From Plecoglossus altivelis (lineage: Eukaryota; Chordata; Actinopteri; Osmeriformes; Plecoglossidae), in contig BROE01000003.1 of assembly GCA_036571765.1 (NCBI GenBank), positions 15,268,055-15,332,054 on the forward strand: DNA of 64,000 nucleotides. The letters run 5' to 3'. Positions 1 to 12,000 of the stretch are shown piece by piece. The notes beneath the pieces are model-generated. The model made no database searches. It had not been told where the DNA came from and saw only the letters and a list, made by a program, of their open reading frames with translations. Each line of letters starts with the position of its first letter. Positions within the stretch are counted from its first letter, which is position 1. The translations under genes were made by a program, and so were the position numbers.

Positions 1-183
1 GTGGAGTCTCAACAGTGGGGAAAGGTGACAGTAGGAATCGCTTGTTTCTCTCAATTTAGGCCCCATTAATGATTAATTCATTAATTATATGGTTATAATT
101 TCATATATCATATTATATTCACATTGTTAGATGGGAGGTAGCCTGGATGATCAACCATGATCTAACTCCTTGTCTCTTTCTAG

Positions 184-366
184 GTACAAGCGGCTGAGAA
201 GGTGGCTTTAGCCGGGCAGGGGGCGGTGCTGGGAGACCAGGTCTATATGCCTGGAATCGAACACAATGCTATAGTAAGGCTAGATCTCCACACTCTCACC
301 CTTAGTGTCCTCCCTCCTCTCCCCATCGAAACCAACTACGAGGCAGTCTTTCACCTTCATTTTTAA
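184..366 (+). CDS. Terminal exon of an upstream gene, possibly Kelch-repeat protein (partial)
   Basis: The acceptor tttctag at 177-183 opens an exon in phase 0 that reads 60 residues to TAA at 364-366. The peptide contains VLGDQVYMPGIEHNAIVRLD and then a run of LPPLP ending in YEAVFHLHF. The pattern 'G-x-x-VYMPG ... V-x-x-LDL-x-T-x-x-x-x-LPPLP' resembles the last blade of a Kelch propeller, but only one blade is in the window, so the family is a guess. A poly(A) hexamer at 663-668 gives a plausible end for the transcript. The rest of the gene lies upstream of base 1. I do not recognise the specific gene; it could be another protein with a similar C-terminal strand pattern. Confidence 0.5.
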   Translation, partial: VQAAEKVALAGQGAVLGDQVYMPGIEHNAIVRLDLHTLTLSVLPPLPIETNYEAVFHLHF

Positions 367-757
367 GAGACCATATTCTGCAGCCTGGTCTTGTCATTAC
401 TCCGCATAAATGTACGGTCAAACTTAAAAGTGGTGTTAAAGGAAATTGAACATGAAGTTATCTGGCAAAACCTTGCTACATAAACAAACAAGGGTACTGA
501 ACAGAGAAACCTTACATAAACATACAGTGTATCTGTTGTGCAGCCAGTAAAAGCCAATAATACTCTATTCTAGTATTGTACTTTAGGCCTACATTGTTGT
601 TCCAACCGTGCAAGAAAGGGTTTGGACTGCTTTCCTTATGCATGTGTGCCAGTTCATACGACAATAAACTACAGCTAACCAACTAAGAACCAGAGTGAAG
701 ATCATTGGTTCTAAAAGTACTGCACACATGGTGTCCAGTTACAGAGGGAGAGATATG

Positions 758-845
<88 letters not shown>

Positions 846-1800
846 AAGAAAGGGAGAGGGAGAACAGGAGAGGGAGAGCAAGAGAGAGAGAGAGGGTGGG
901 AAAAAACACCAGTACACTACTGTGAAAACCTAGGAAAGCTGCTCCAAGGGTATTGAAGTCACACTAGAGGACAAACTGAAGCCAAGTCCTGGGAATATTA
1001 CAGTTTTACACGGAAAGCTCCAACCACCCCTGAATTGTAAAAAGGTATGCCAATATTGTGACTATTTTGTTCATGATTTTCCTTACTTTTTACTTTTTTG
1101 GGGGGTAAAAATAACGTATGTTCTGATTGCAGCAACCTCACAATCCATGACAACGTATTACTAGTAGTCTACAAATACAACCTCTTTTATTTCGAACAGT
1201 CAAATGCTAGTTATATTTTAAAGTCACGATTAAATTAATTCATGGTTTTCAAAGACTGGATTGCATGAACATTTGAGTGAATTTGAATTAAATAACATAC
1301 TGGTTTTAAACAGTAATTTTCAAAGTGAACATGTAGAGTGAATGTAACGTCTAACCTCACGTGATCTCCTACGCTTGCAATGTTTATATTTTTAAATCCT
1401 ACGTAGCAGCACATGTATCATCATCGCCATAGCTATATTTGGCATTTCAACTTTACCCCAGTTGGCTGTTCTCCTGTCTTATGACATGGAAAAAGAAATT
1501 CAAGCTTGAGTTGTCACCAAAGCCATAAAGGCCCACGGACTTGTGACCTCCAAACATTAGCCATGGAAACCAACAGCAATTGTCAACTATGCATGACTTT
1601 AAATGCGATGCTGGAATATAGTTGATGCATGTTAGCTTGATTAGAACTACGTTTCCTGTAGCCAGTAGGTAACGGTCAATATCAAACCAGTATCACCTGT
1701 TCGTCCACATTTGTGGCTTTATTTACCATGCGAAATATACTATCATTTGATCTTGATCTTTTATAACTGTTGATCGTTGTTACTATTTTGGTTTTTGCAG
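367..1800. other. Gap between upstream gene and cpt1b coding start
   Basis: This holds the 3' UTR of the upstream gene to about 690, a GA microsatellite (757-890), and AT-rich sequence leading to the acceptor tttttgcag at 1792-1800. The cpt1b exon that starts at 1801 has 20 bases of 5' UTR, so at least one noncoding first exon of cpt1b should lie in this stretch. I could not place it with confidence. Confidence 0.6.
757..890. repeat. (GA)n microsatellite
   Basis: This is a nearly pure GA tract of about 130 bp with occasional CAGA and GGGA interruptions. The long Arg/Glu and Ser/Leu reading frames across it are repeat artefacts, not genes. Confidence 0.95.
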
Positions 1801-1820
1801 ATACCGTCCAACTTGAAAGG

Positions 1821-4800
1821 ATGGCGGAGGCACATCAGGCAGTGGGCTTCCAGTTCACTGTGACACCTGATGGGATCGACCTCCACTTAAGCCGTGAAGT
1901 CCTCAAACATATTTACCTGTCGGGGGTGACATCTTGGAGAAAGCGCGCTATTAGATTCAAGGTAGTCATGGCTTTCCTACTGATGCCAATTGTTTGATAG
2001 AGTCAGGACTCAAATGACAGATTTACTGTAGTTCCAAGACAGTTCCATTATCAATGTTTCCAAGGGCTTCGCGCAAAGTCAGAATGTAAAATATGAACCC
2101 CAGGTCTATCCACGTTTAGCGTACACCTATGAGTGACACGAATCTTTTTTTTTTTCTCGAAGAGGGAAACGTTGGTCCATAGGAAACCATAAACCTTTTG
2201 TTCATTATTCCCTAGAATGGAGTTTTAACAGGCGTCTACCCTGCCAGTCCATCCAGCTGGCTGATTGTTGTCATCGCCATCATGAGCACCTTGTACACCC
2301 GGATAGACCCCTCCCTTGGCATGATAGACAGCATCAAAAGGACCTTGCCTGTCAGGTCAGATTTCTTTTTCGATCGATTCTGCTTACAGCCGACACGTAA
2401 AACGACGATACTGGTGAACGGAAAACAGGAAGTCCGTTGTGTGTTTGCCCTTCTCCTGCAGTGACTACATGACGGGGCAGGCCCAGACGGTGCTGAGTGC
2501 TATCCTGTTTGCCACGGGGCTGTGGCTGTCGTTGATTTACCTGCTGAGGTACTCGCTCAAAATCCTGCTCTCCTACCACGCGTGGATCTTCGAATCTCAC
2601 GGAAAGATGAGCTTGACCACCAAACTGTGGCTCGTGAGTCTGTTTGGGGGCTTCTGCTCTGCGGAGAAAGGAAATCAATATACGTCTTCGTTGACCGGAC
2701 ATTTGAAGCAAAGCCGCGTCCACATCAAGGGATGGTAAACAACGTAAACGTCATTTCTCTTTCCTCAGAGCTTAGTGAAGATGTTCTCAGGGCGCAGGCC
2801 GCTCCTCTACAGCTTCCAGGCCTCCTTACCCAGACTCCCAGTGCCCAGCGTTGATGATACCATCAGCAGGGTGAGAGAGGGGCAGGTGGCGTGGCCTGGG
2901 GGAGGGGGTGGGGGTGTCATCTCCAGTCAACACCAGTGTCATTCACCGTTGTGTCCCTCCAGTATCTGGAGTCAGTTCGCCCCCTGCTGGACGATGAGCA
3001 GTACAAACACATGGAGATCCTGGCCAATGAGTTTAAAAAGGACCAAGCACCCAAACTACAGAAATACCTTGTGCTTAAATCCTGGTGGGCCACTAATTAT
3101 GTAGGTATTCCCAAGAATGGGATAATATTGTGTCTTTATTGAGCAAGATTATGTTTTAAACTGACGTTTCTGTGCTAGGTAAGTGACTGGTGGGAGGAGT
3201 ACATCTATCTTCGAGGCAGAAGTCCCATCATGGTGAACAGCAACTTCTACGCCATGGTAATGGGAAACGTAACTTCCTGCAGGTTTGATCACTTTCGACT
3301 GTCAACCAGCCAACAGATCCTAAGTGTGGGTGTTGTTTGTGTGTGTGTTGTGTTTAGGACCTCCTCTACATCACACCTACACACAGACAAGCGGCGCGGG
3401 CCGGGAACGTGGTCCACGCTATGCTGCAGTACCGACGCAAACTAGAGCGTGGAGAACATGCACCAGTAATGAGACACCCTTCCATCCTCCCTTTCGCTTT
3501 ATCCTCTCAGCTTCCTGCTCCCCCTTTCTCTGTCTTCTGTTCGAAACATCGCTAGACCTGATAGGTTGAGATATACAAATGATAACTTGACTTCTTCTGC
3601 TCCAGTTAAGGGCCCTGGGTATTGTGCCCATGTGCTCCAATCAGATGGAGAGAATGTTTAACACCACGCGCATCCCAGGTATTGAAACAGGTGAGGCACT
3701 TGTGAGAGAACAGTGTTTGTGTTTTGTGACAGCCGCAGACATTCGTGGGGTTGAGACTCTTATGTAGCCCTGCCATGGGTGTAATGAAGAAAAGAAGAAA
3801 ACACTAAGTGATGGGATGATAATATTCATGCCGGAGACTTGCTCTTACCTCTGGCTTGTGGCGTCTCCCTGTTTGAACCCTGTTGGGTGCTGAGGTGGAG
3901 ATGACAGAGCGGCTCCATCTCTCTGCCTCGTACTCGGCCTCCCTTGAACCACCTTCCATCCTTTCCCCTCTTTCCTTCAGACTTTGTCCAGCATCTGAGT
4001 GACCGGAAGCATCTGGTAGTGTACCACAAGGGCCGCTTCTTCAAGCTGTGGCTGTACCACGGAGGGCGCCACCTCTGGCCCAGTGAACTGGAGAGCCAGT
4101 TTCAGAAGATCCTCAACGACACCAGTGAACCACAGCCAGGAGAGCTGAAGCTGGCAGCCCTCACAGCAGGGAACAGGTACGCACACTGATACATACACAC
4201 ACACACACGGACACACACACATGGATACACATACATGGATACACACACGCGCACACAAAGATACGCACCCACACATGGATACAGACACACACTGACAATT
4301 TCACTCACATAAACATTCCCCCCCCCCCCCCCCCCCCATTCCCAGAGTTCCTTGGGCACGCGCTCGTCTAAAGTACTTTGGGCAGGGTGTGAACAAGACT
4401 TCGCTGGATGCCATCGAGACGTCAGCCTTCTTCCTGACGCTTGACGACGAAGCGCACGGCTACGACCCAGAAAAGTCCAAGTCTTTGGACCTGTACGCCA
4501 AATCCCTGCTTCACGGGAAGTGTTACGACAGGTAGAAGAACATGGAAACACTGAGGGAAGCTCTCGTGACCAACTTGGAAGTCCTGATCCCTGTGCAATC
4601 TGTCTGCTTTCTCTCTTAGGTGGTTTGACAAATCTTTTACCTTGGTCGTCTATAAGAACGGCAAACTAGGTGTGAACGCAGAACACTCTTGGGCTGATGC
4701 ACCAATTGTAGGGCACATGTGGGAGGTTGGTGTCATGTACTGTGTGTTGGTCAGGCCTGTATTCAAGCATTGACAGATTGTTCAAGTGCGTCAAGGCCTT

Positions 4801-6785
4801 TAACCGCGTCTCTCTGTGCGTACAGTATGTCTTGGCAACGGACTGCTTCCACCTGGGCTACACCGAGGAGAGCCACTGCAAGGGCGATGTCAACAAGGGC
4901 CTGCCACCCCCCACCAAGTTACAGTGGGACATTCCACAAGAGGTATAGGAAGACCGAATGCAGCGTCTAACATTTCCGGTCTGCCATTGGTCTCCTTGTA
5001 ACGCTTTGGGATTTCCTCCTTCCTCAGTGCCAAGAGATCATTGAAGGCTCGTACATGGTCGCCAAGGAGATCGCTGACGACGTGGACTTCCACGGCTGTC
5101 TGTTTGATGAGTTTGGAAAAGGTCTGATCAAGAAATGCAGGACCAGTCCTGATGCCTTCATCCAGCTAGCGCTGCAGCTAGCACAGTTCAGGGTAAACAA
5201 CAAGCTACATTTCTTAAGATGTAGTATCAGGCCAAGGCAGGAGATTCAACAGTAGTACCTCTCATAAATGTATGTTTGCCACATTGTAACGGTGCTAGAA
5301 CAACACTTTGTCTGCTAGACATGCTTGCTGTGTGTTTGCCTGGGTTGCAGGATAAGGGGCAGTTCTGTTTGACCTACGAGGCCTCGATGACTCGGATGTT
5401 CCGAGAGGGTCGTACTGAAACAGTGCGTTCCTGTACCATGGAGTCCACAACCTTTGTCAGAGCCATGGATGACAAGAGTTCCACGGTCAGCAATCAGTAT
5501 TATAGTGCTTGTTCTTGCATAATAGCTCACCAGACCCCGTTGGAGTGGTATTAACTCTAGCCAGTAAGCATGAGGTCACACTGCCATGGATGAGTGGTTG
5601 ACCAGTACATGTTGTTTCTTGTGTCGGTGGGGACGGGGGGCGGGAGGGGTGGCTGAAGATGGAGGCCAATCGGATGATGCTGCTGATTGCAGTCGGGCAG
5701 TTCAGAGATATTCGTATGAGACTGCCAACTATGTTTCATGCCCTGGTCAACCACTCATCCATGGCAGTGTGACCTCATGCTTACTGGCTAGAGTTAATAC
5801 CACTCCAACGGGGTCTGGTGAGCTATTATGCAAGAACAAGCACTATAATACTGATTGCTGACCGTGGAACTCTTGTCATCCATGGCTCTGACAAAGGTTG
5901 TGGACTCCAGATGGCTAACGACCGGCACATACGCTCGTGCTACTGGCCCACCACTCCCTACATAGTCTGTTTGCTACTTTAGCTTGACTTGTGTAGCTTG
6001 AGTAAGGCAACTTGTTTTCTCATGACCAGAGTGCCAAGAGGCTAGAGCTGTTCCTGAAGGCCGCCGAAAAGCACCAGAACATGTACCGTCTGGCTATGAC
6101 AGGATCTGGTATCGACCGGCACCTCTTCTGTCTGTACATCATGTCCAAGTACTTAAGCATTGACTCGCCATTCCTCAAACAGGTCAGTTTGTCCTTCTTG
6201 GTGTTTGAGTTTGGTTGGTTGGAAGTGCAATGTTTCATACGTGAGCTTGTAAGGCAAGATCACTGCCATCTCTAGGTTCTATCAGAGCCATGGAGGTTGT
6301 CTACCAGTCAGACTCCTCAACAGCAGCTGAACCTGGTTGACATCAACAAGTTCCCAAGATATGTGGGCGCTGGAGGAGGTTTTGGGCCTGTAAGTTCATC
6401 CCACCTGATGGCAGAACACATTGACTTGCACACCTCCCTTCCCCCATGTCAAGAGATCTTATTACACTGTCTCCTCCAATGCAGGTCGCCGACGACGGAT
6501 ACGGTGTGTCTTATATCATAGTGGGAGAAAACCTTGTCACATTCCACATCTCCAGCAAGCTGTCAAGCCCTGAAACGGTAAGAATCCCCACTGTCATACT
6601 CATCCGTTTCCAGTTTCCTGACGTTTAAATATTTCTTCTCTCTCGACTTATTATTTCATCCTCTCTCGCGCTCTGCCGACATGCAGGACTCGCATCGCTT
6701 CGGGGAGAACATTCGACAGGCCATGCTAGATATCCGTGCGCTTTTTGACCAAAATGACAAGAAGGCAAAAGTGAAGAAGATGTGA
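1821..6785 (+). CDS. cpt1b: Carnitine O-palmitoyltransferase 1, muscle-type (CPT1B-like)
   Basis: CPT1 transfers long-chain acyl groups from CoA to carnitine at the outer mitochondrial membrane and is inhibited by malonyl-CoA. Eighteen coding exons join in frame to 775 aa (human CPT1A/B 773/772): 1821-1961, 2216-2355, 2462-2633, 2769-2870, 2963-3100, 3179-3256, 3358-3465, 3606-3690, 3981-4176, 4346-4531, 4620-4725, 4826-4942, 5028-5192, 5351-5485, 6030-6182, 6276-6389, 6485-6577, 6687-6785. The start MAEAHQAVGFQFTVTPDG is the conserved N-terminal regulatory segment. Two membrane helices lie near residues 54-75 and 102-123. The catalytic histidine is in NAEHSWADAP (about His471), and TSPDAF, the acyltransferase signature region and GSGIDRHLFCLY are intact. 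The N-terminal third is CPT1A-like, but YLESVRPLLDDE, ALGIVPMCS and FHLGYTEESHC favour CPT1B. The 3' UTR runs to a poly(A) signal at 7295-7300. An inverted repeat involves the 5351-5485 exon and its donor. Confidence 0.93.
4318..4337. repeat. C20 homopolymer at a cpt1b 3' splice site
   Basis: Twenty consecutive C residues are followed by attcccag, the acceptor of the 4346-4531 exon of cpt1b. The run is effectively the polypyrimidine tract of that intron. It is preceded by CA-rich microsatellite sequence at 4195-4290. Confidence 0.9.
5439..5605 (+). repeat. Left arm of perfect 167-bp inverted repeat
   Basis: This arm spans the last 47 bp of the cpt1b coding exon (5439-5485), the GT donor at 5486, and the first 120 bp of the following intron. 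I compared it base by base with the reverse complement of 5743-5909 and found no mismatch over 167 bp. Confidence 0.95.
5743..5909 (-). repeat. Right arm of perfect 167-bp inverted repeat
   Basis: This is the reverse-complement copy of 5439-5605, wholly inside the 5486-6029 intron of cpt1b. The spacer 5606-5742 is 137 bp and contains a G-rich stretch (ggggacggggggcgggaggggtgg, described in pieces at 5629-5652). A transcript could form a 167-bp stem with this loop. Confidence 0.95.
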
Positions 6786-7300
6786 GGGGCTGTGGAGGAC
6801 TTGTGCGCACTACAAAGAGGAAGGGGACAGTCTGCTGATGGCGTCGCCGTTACGTTTATACCGCATTACTTGAGAATGATTCCCGAACACGATCTCATTC
6901 AGTGACAGTTTTGAACTAAGCTTGCTTCTCAGATATGCAAGAAAACTCAGATGTTGCAGTGGCAAATGCAGTCTCCGTGTATCAACTCAAACCGAGAGGG
7001 TGAAACCGATGGCATTTTAAAGGTAGTTTTCACTGTAGCTATTTATTTCAAGTGTTCTAGTAAAAATGTAGGTGAGCATTGAGTGTAGCAACTGTTAAGT
7101 TAAAAGTGCGTTTTGAAAGCGGTCTCATATTTTAGTGTGGGATGGAGTCATGAAGTTACAATAAGTCATACAGATGCTGATGACAGACTGGGTTTCTGTC
7201 ACATGTCCAAACGTAAACCTTTTTTAAAACAATATTCAGCATTGTGGTGCTTAAAACTGTTGCTTAGCCTGTGTATTTATGTATATTGTTCACAATAAAC
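6786..7300 (+). other. cpt1b: cpt1b 3' UTR with poly(A) signal
   Basis: No gene is seen downstream of the cpt1b stop. AATAAA lies at 7295-7300 and is followed by a GT-rich stretch, which suits a cleavage site near 7315. Confidence 0.75.
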
Positions 7301-7486
7301 TGTGTTCTATAAAGTGTGTGCACTAAGTATGACATTCTAAAATTGTTAATTTAGAAAACATCTACCTTATTCCCTCAATCTAACCAGTTCACTGTTCATG
7401 ACGTAAGCTTTGTAGAACAAAAGGCTGCTACCCGACGTAACGCAAGAATTCAAATGACACCAGACATGATTCAGAGATAATCCAGT

Positions 7487-7492
7487 TTTATT
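7487..7492 (-). terminator. sephs1: Poly(A) signal of sephs1
   Basis: AATAAA is read on the minus strand here (TTTATT on plus), giving sephs1 a 3' UTR of about 1.2 kb (roughly 7470-8650). The cpt1b and sephs1 signals converge with about 190 bp between them. Confidence 0.6.
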
Positions 7493-8650
7493 TCTGCTAA
7501 GGAAGTAGAGATACCACCACAACCATGTATGGCATCCAGACCAATTAGAAAAGGCAAAGTATCTTGTGAATGAGCAGTAGAAATGATCTTCCCTCCAGTA
7601 GCATGAGACAGATGAGACCTCCAGGGGGAGTTTTCCTCCTGAACCAAATAGCTGTGATAATACAAACCTTAAGGGGATTTAATACAACAACTTGGAACCT
7701 TTAGGCATACAAAATGAATCTATAAAGCCATATGAAAAAATATTCAATCAAATCTGCAATACTGTGGATGGATGCCTACAAGTCCTCTCGCGTGTTTTTT
7801 ATGGCATAATCATGGAATACTTACATTGTTTATATATTTTTTCCCACTTCATCATCAGAGTCCATTTCCACTGTTAACACAGCATGCACGGTTTGTGCTG
7901 TACATTCTTAGGAAATCACATTTTTGAAAGTTATAACCCTATCCGTTTCATACAATCAATGTTACGATGCTATTGTAAAACAGTGGTCGGTGGAAGATTC
8001 TACTTGAATGATTTATTTGTTTTGGGGGAACATACAAAAAGTGAATGTAAAAAAAAAAAAGAACCCTCCCACTTCAGTTCATACTTCTACATACACCCAC
8101 TCCCTTACAAGGCATCAGTCATAGTTGGAACGAGGCTTTTCAACTGTACAAATAGTGAACACAAAAATGCTATTCCACAAGCCATCACTGACATGTGTTT
8201 GACGACATCACCCTTTAGAAAGAGCTCAAGAGACAACAGACACCAGACTCCTTTAGATTCAAAATGAATCAGCATTATTGGATATTCTCATTACCAGCAG
8301 AAAAGCACCTCGTCATCCTTCAAGTCGAACCTGAACACACCAATCAAGTGCATCTTCAGTTAACGTAACAGAATGCAGCAGATACAAAAGGCAAATGGAT
8401 TACTGTTGTTCTTTTCTATGAAATTTGTCTCGCCGGTATAGTGGGCCCACTGAGCGGTACCCTGCCCTTAAGGCCACTGTCTGAAGCAGGATTATGTACA
8501 CAACCACCCAGCAGAATCTGTTGACGTGTTTATATGAACACACACACAAGGATGGTTTCTAGAATATGTGTCTAAAAAAAAAAAGAAGAAAAAAAAACTC
8601 ATCTGAGCTCTGAGGTTCTGTTTTGTGTTGCAGTGGAAGCTGGGGAAGGA

Positions 8651-10925
8651 TTACGAGGTGGCACCAGGGGTTGGGTTGACATTTTGGGTTGACGACTGAG
8701 GGGCCACCTCTATGATTCGTGGTTTGTCAATGATGCGAGCCGTGCGGTTTCCTTTCTCCACGATGCCAATAATCCATGCTTGGTGACCTTCGCCGTATTT
8801 AGGAGACTTGATCTCAGCACAGAAACGAGCCGCCTGCTCCCGAGGTAGACAGATCAATAGACCCCCTTCAGGCAAACAGACAAGAGAGACAGTTAGGTGA
8901 GCCTGCGTGTGTGTGTGTGCATGTGTGTGTGTGCGTGCAGCATATTGCTTCTGTGGCATGTTTGAATTTCGGGGGGGAAGTATTGTGTGTGCAGGACAAA
9001 CAGAGAGGGAGAGACACACACCAGATGTCTCTGGGCAGGTTCCATGCATGAGGCCAAACATGTTGCCGCAGGCCTTGGACACCGCCGCCATCTTGGCGAG
9101 AACGGGCAGATTGTGGATGACAAACGACACCTCGCTCCGCTGCTGGCGTGCCAACGTCTGGGCGTGTCCCAGGATTCCGAATCCTGTGATATCTGTGGCT
9201 GCATGGGCGTTGAACGTGTGCATCAGTCCGGCCGCTAGAAGGGGAGGGAGGAGGCAGAGACAGAAGAGAGGGAAAGGGATTATAGTTACTCCGTTTTTTC
9301 CGTTTTATATTTATTTTATATTTATTTTATATTTGCGTGTGCGTACCTGTCCTGTTGAGCCTTGCCATGTTCATCATGGCCTCCTGATAAGCTAACTCAA
9401 CATCCTCCTGAGTTACCACTAATTTGATTTTATTCCACTTTTCAGGCTGAAAAACAAGGACAAGAGTTGAGCGATAATGGTGGGCCGGCGCGGTCGGATG
9501 TTGCTTTTCCTAGCTAGAAGCTACTCGGATCTCCTCAGCCTTACAATGTCCAGCCACTGGTGCACGGCCACTGCCACCTGAGTCCCCAGGGGTTTGGTCA
9601 ACACCAACACGTCCCCCGGTACGGCGTTGTCTGGCCTGGACAAACAGCAGCACGGGTTATCATCACCATCATCATCATCAACATGGAATGTCGGGAAAGG
9701 CGGAGGAGAGCGTTCTCACATGATGAACTCGTTGGGCTGGCACACGGTCGTGGCCACGCCCCCCATGACCACCCACGGGTTCAATACCGTCTGTCCTCCT
9801 GTTACCGACGTGCCCGCCTCCTCCGACGCGTCTTTAAACCCCTGGATGATTAACGGCATCACTTTGTCCCTCTCCTGTTACCGTAGAAGACAGAAGGGAG
9901 GATATGCAAAGAAGGAGAGATTGAGATAGCTGGACAATAACAGCTCAAACTATAGCACTGTCAACTACAATGTATGATAAACTGCAGATATGCATGTCAC
10001 TATGTGTTCTTACTTTCTCTGACATTTTGTTGCTGACCCCTAGCAGCATAAGCATGTTGTCACATTCCGTCACTCCCATGGCATATAAGTCACTTAAAAC
10101 ATTGGCACATGCTATTCGTCCCTAGAAGAAAAACGAGAAACATTTTGCAATAAAGACATGAATTCACACGCAAGTCAACACAACTGTATAGGGTGAAATG
10201 AGGGAGTCCAAAGATGTCAGTTTGCGAGAAATAGTGTAATGGATTTACAGAAATAACCAGTTTATAAGATGTGAATTCATCTGTCACAGTGGTTTATTCT
10301 GAACATCATCACTAATGACCAACAGGTGTAAACACAGGCATGCACAAGGATGCGAGAGGAAGCACACACCATCATGTATGGGTCATCCACTATGGGGTAG
10401 ATATAGTCTGTCGTCTGAACCAGCGAAAGGCCTCCGTGTCTGAGCGGTATGACGCAGGTGTCCATACCAATGCCTGCAGACAAAACAGGAGAACTATTTA
10501 GGACCCATTTCCAAACAACCCTGAACCACACACCAGGGATATGGCAGATGTAAGAGGTTTATTCATGTTAATGTAACTGATGTCTTCATACCAAGCCTTG
10601 GCATAACTGCTCCTAAAAACTGTTCATCTTCCTGGTAGTGGTTTTCCTGTAGGGCTTCTAGAAGTTTTTGCAGTACTTCCTGGGGCACCTATAAGCTCAG
10701 AATGGTATACTATTACAATTTTTCACATCTGATCTTACAATACTCCAACGTTCGACGGGTTTTCATCATTCACCACTCGAAGTGACAGATGACTATGTCT
10801 GTTTGTTGCCTTGAGCAACCCTGACCCACCTTGCAGCCTGTACCCTTAAGCTCAGCAAAGCGGGTGAGCCTGAAGTTCTTGTCCAGCTCATAGCTCTCTG
10901 GGTTAAATGACTCCCTCACCGACAT
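8651..10925 (-). CDS. sephs1: Selenophosphate synthetase 1 (non-selenoprotein paralogue)
   Basis: This is the SEPHS1 member of the selenophosphate synthetase / AIRS-PurM superfamily. Nine coding exons on the minus strand total 1179 bp, giving 392 aa, exactly the human length: 10830-10925, 10592-10688, 10370-10473, 10014-10121, 9720-9874, 9545-9635, 9347-9446, 9022-9234, 8651-8865. The sequence reads [20 protein letters not shown], then ELKGTGCK with Thr29 at the position that is selenocysteine in SEPHS2, then [32 protein letters not shown] and the C-terminus [10 protein letters not shown]. Because Thr replaces Sec/Cys, SEPHS1 is not expected to make selenophosphate; it has been linked to redox balance and essential cell functions. 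A noncoding first exon ends at donor 11950. The 3' UTR is long. Confidence 0.97.
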
Positions 10926-11949
10926 GGCTGGCACAATGTTGGGCCTTAACCACTGACCAGACCACTTTTCCAGGAGAAAAAACAGTCTATAATCTGGACA
11001 AAAGGTGGGACCACAATATTGTTAGAAATGTAAGAAACATAACAAGTAAAGTGAGTTCACGGTTTATGTTGTTTCAAAGTATATCCACTGATGGGGGGGT
11101 AATTGTGTGCAATACACTGAACCTTTATGACCCATGGACTGCAATGTTAGATAGCTAGCGATTTAAGTACTTAATGGTCGGTTAAAAGTGGCTAGTTAAA
11201 GCTACATTAAATCGATTTTAACAGGACTAGCAACATGTTTTGCCTGAATGAAATACACCAACTGATGTGACGGGTCCTTGTTGATGCAAAGGGGGCGTTG
11301 TGCACAAACACGAGAATGAATGCTTGAGTGAGCTTGCAGCGCGTGCTAAAAAAGAAGAGATTTTAATTGCACATTGTGATTAACAACCCAAGGGGTTGCA
11401 TCAAACCAAATAGACAGACTATGTTGCAATTTCAGTGATGTTGTTGCGGATAGCTGGCTAGATACATGCTTGTAGTCAATGGGGCTGATGGCTAACAAGC
11501 TAATCATAGTAGCTAGCTCAGACTACAAGTGCAAACACATCAATGACTGAAATGAGCAATCAATACGAGCGAAAAACGCAGTTAAACGGTCTAAATTTGA
11601 GTTATACAGCCCCAGTCAATGCATTGGTTAATGATACCAGGTAGGATTATAACCGACAGTACAGTGTTTATATTATGTTGTGCACAGAAATACTCTTAAT
11701 AGGAATAGCAGAGCACAAAAATGTCGGCGGTGGAAAAAATTAACCCTTTAGTGTCCCACGCCATGCGAGATATGCAATCACAGGCTTACTATCAATCAAG
11801 TGACCTTACTGCTGCAGTTTACTAAAAGGCTACTATCATATGCTTTCCTATACATATTTAAAGCAGGTCCGGTTGAAGTTATAGGACTGAAGCAGAGTTA
11901 TATTCGTGTAACGTTTCCCCTTTAATTGCTCTCACCAGTTTATCCTTAC

Positions 11950-12000
11950 CAGCTTTGCGTTAGCGGAGCAGCCCGAAAGAAGAGCGGGGATAGTACCAGG
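11950..12000 (-). other. sephs1: Probable noncoding first exon of sephs1
   Basis: On the minus strand, GCAAAGCTG is followed by GTAAGGATA, a strong donor, so an exon should end at 11950. It lies 1.0 kb upstream of the coding start. The upstream edge (about 12000) and the transcription start are estimates; no TATA box is evident. Confidence 0.5.

Noticed and set aside
695..956. Arg/Glu and Ser/Leu open frames
   Set aside because: They are frames across a GA microsatellite; composition is repeat only. The same applies to frames at 24118-24509 and 50463-50732.
1770..1820. Extension of the first cpt1b coding exon upstream
   Set aside because: The intron acceptor tttttgcag at 1792-1800 and the conserved MAEAHQAV start at 1821 define the exon.
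5586..5861. 91-codon open frame on plus
   Set aside because: It covers the right arm of the inverted repeat; the same peptide appears on the opposite strand from the left arm, so it reflects duplication rather than a gene.
8907..9395. 162-codon plus-strand open frame
   Set aside because: Antisense to sephs1 exons 8 and 9 and their introns; no homology and no splice support.
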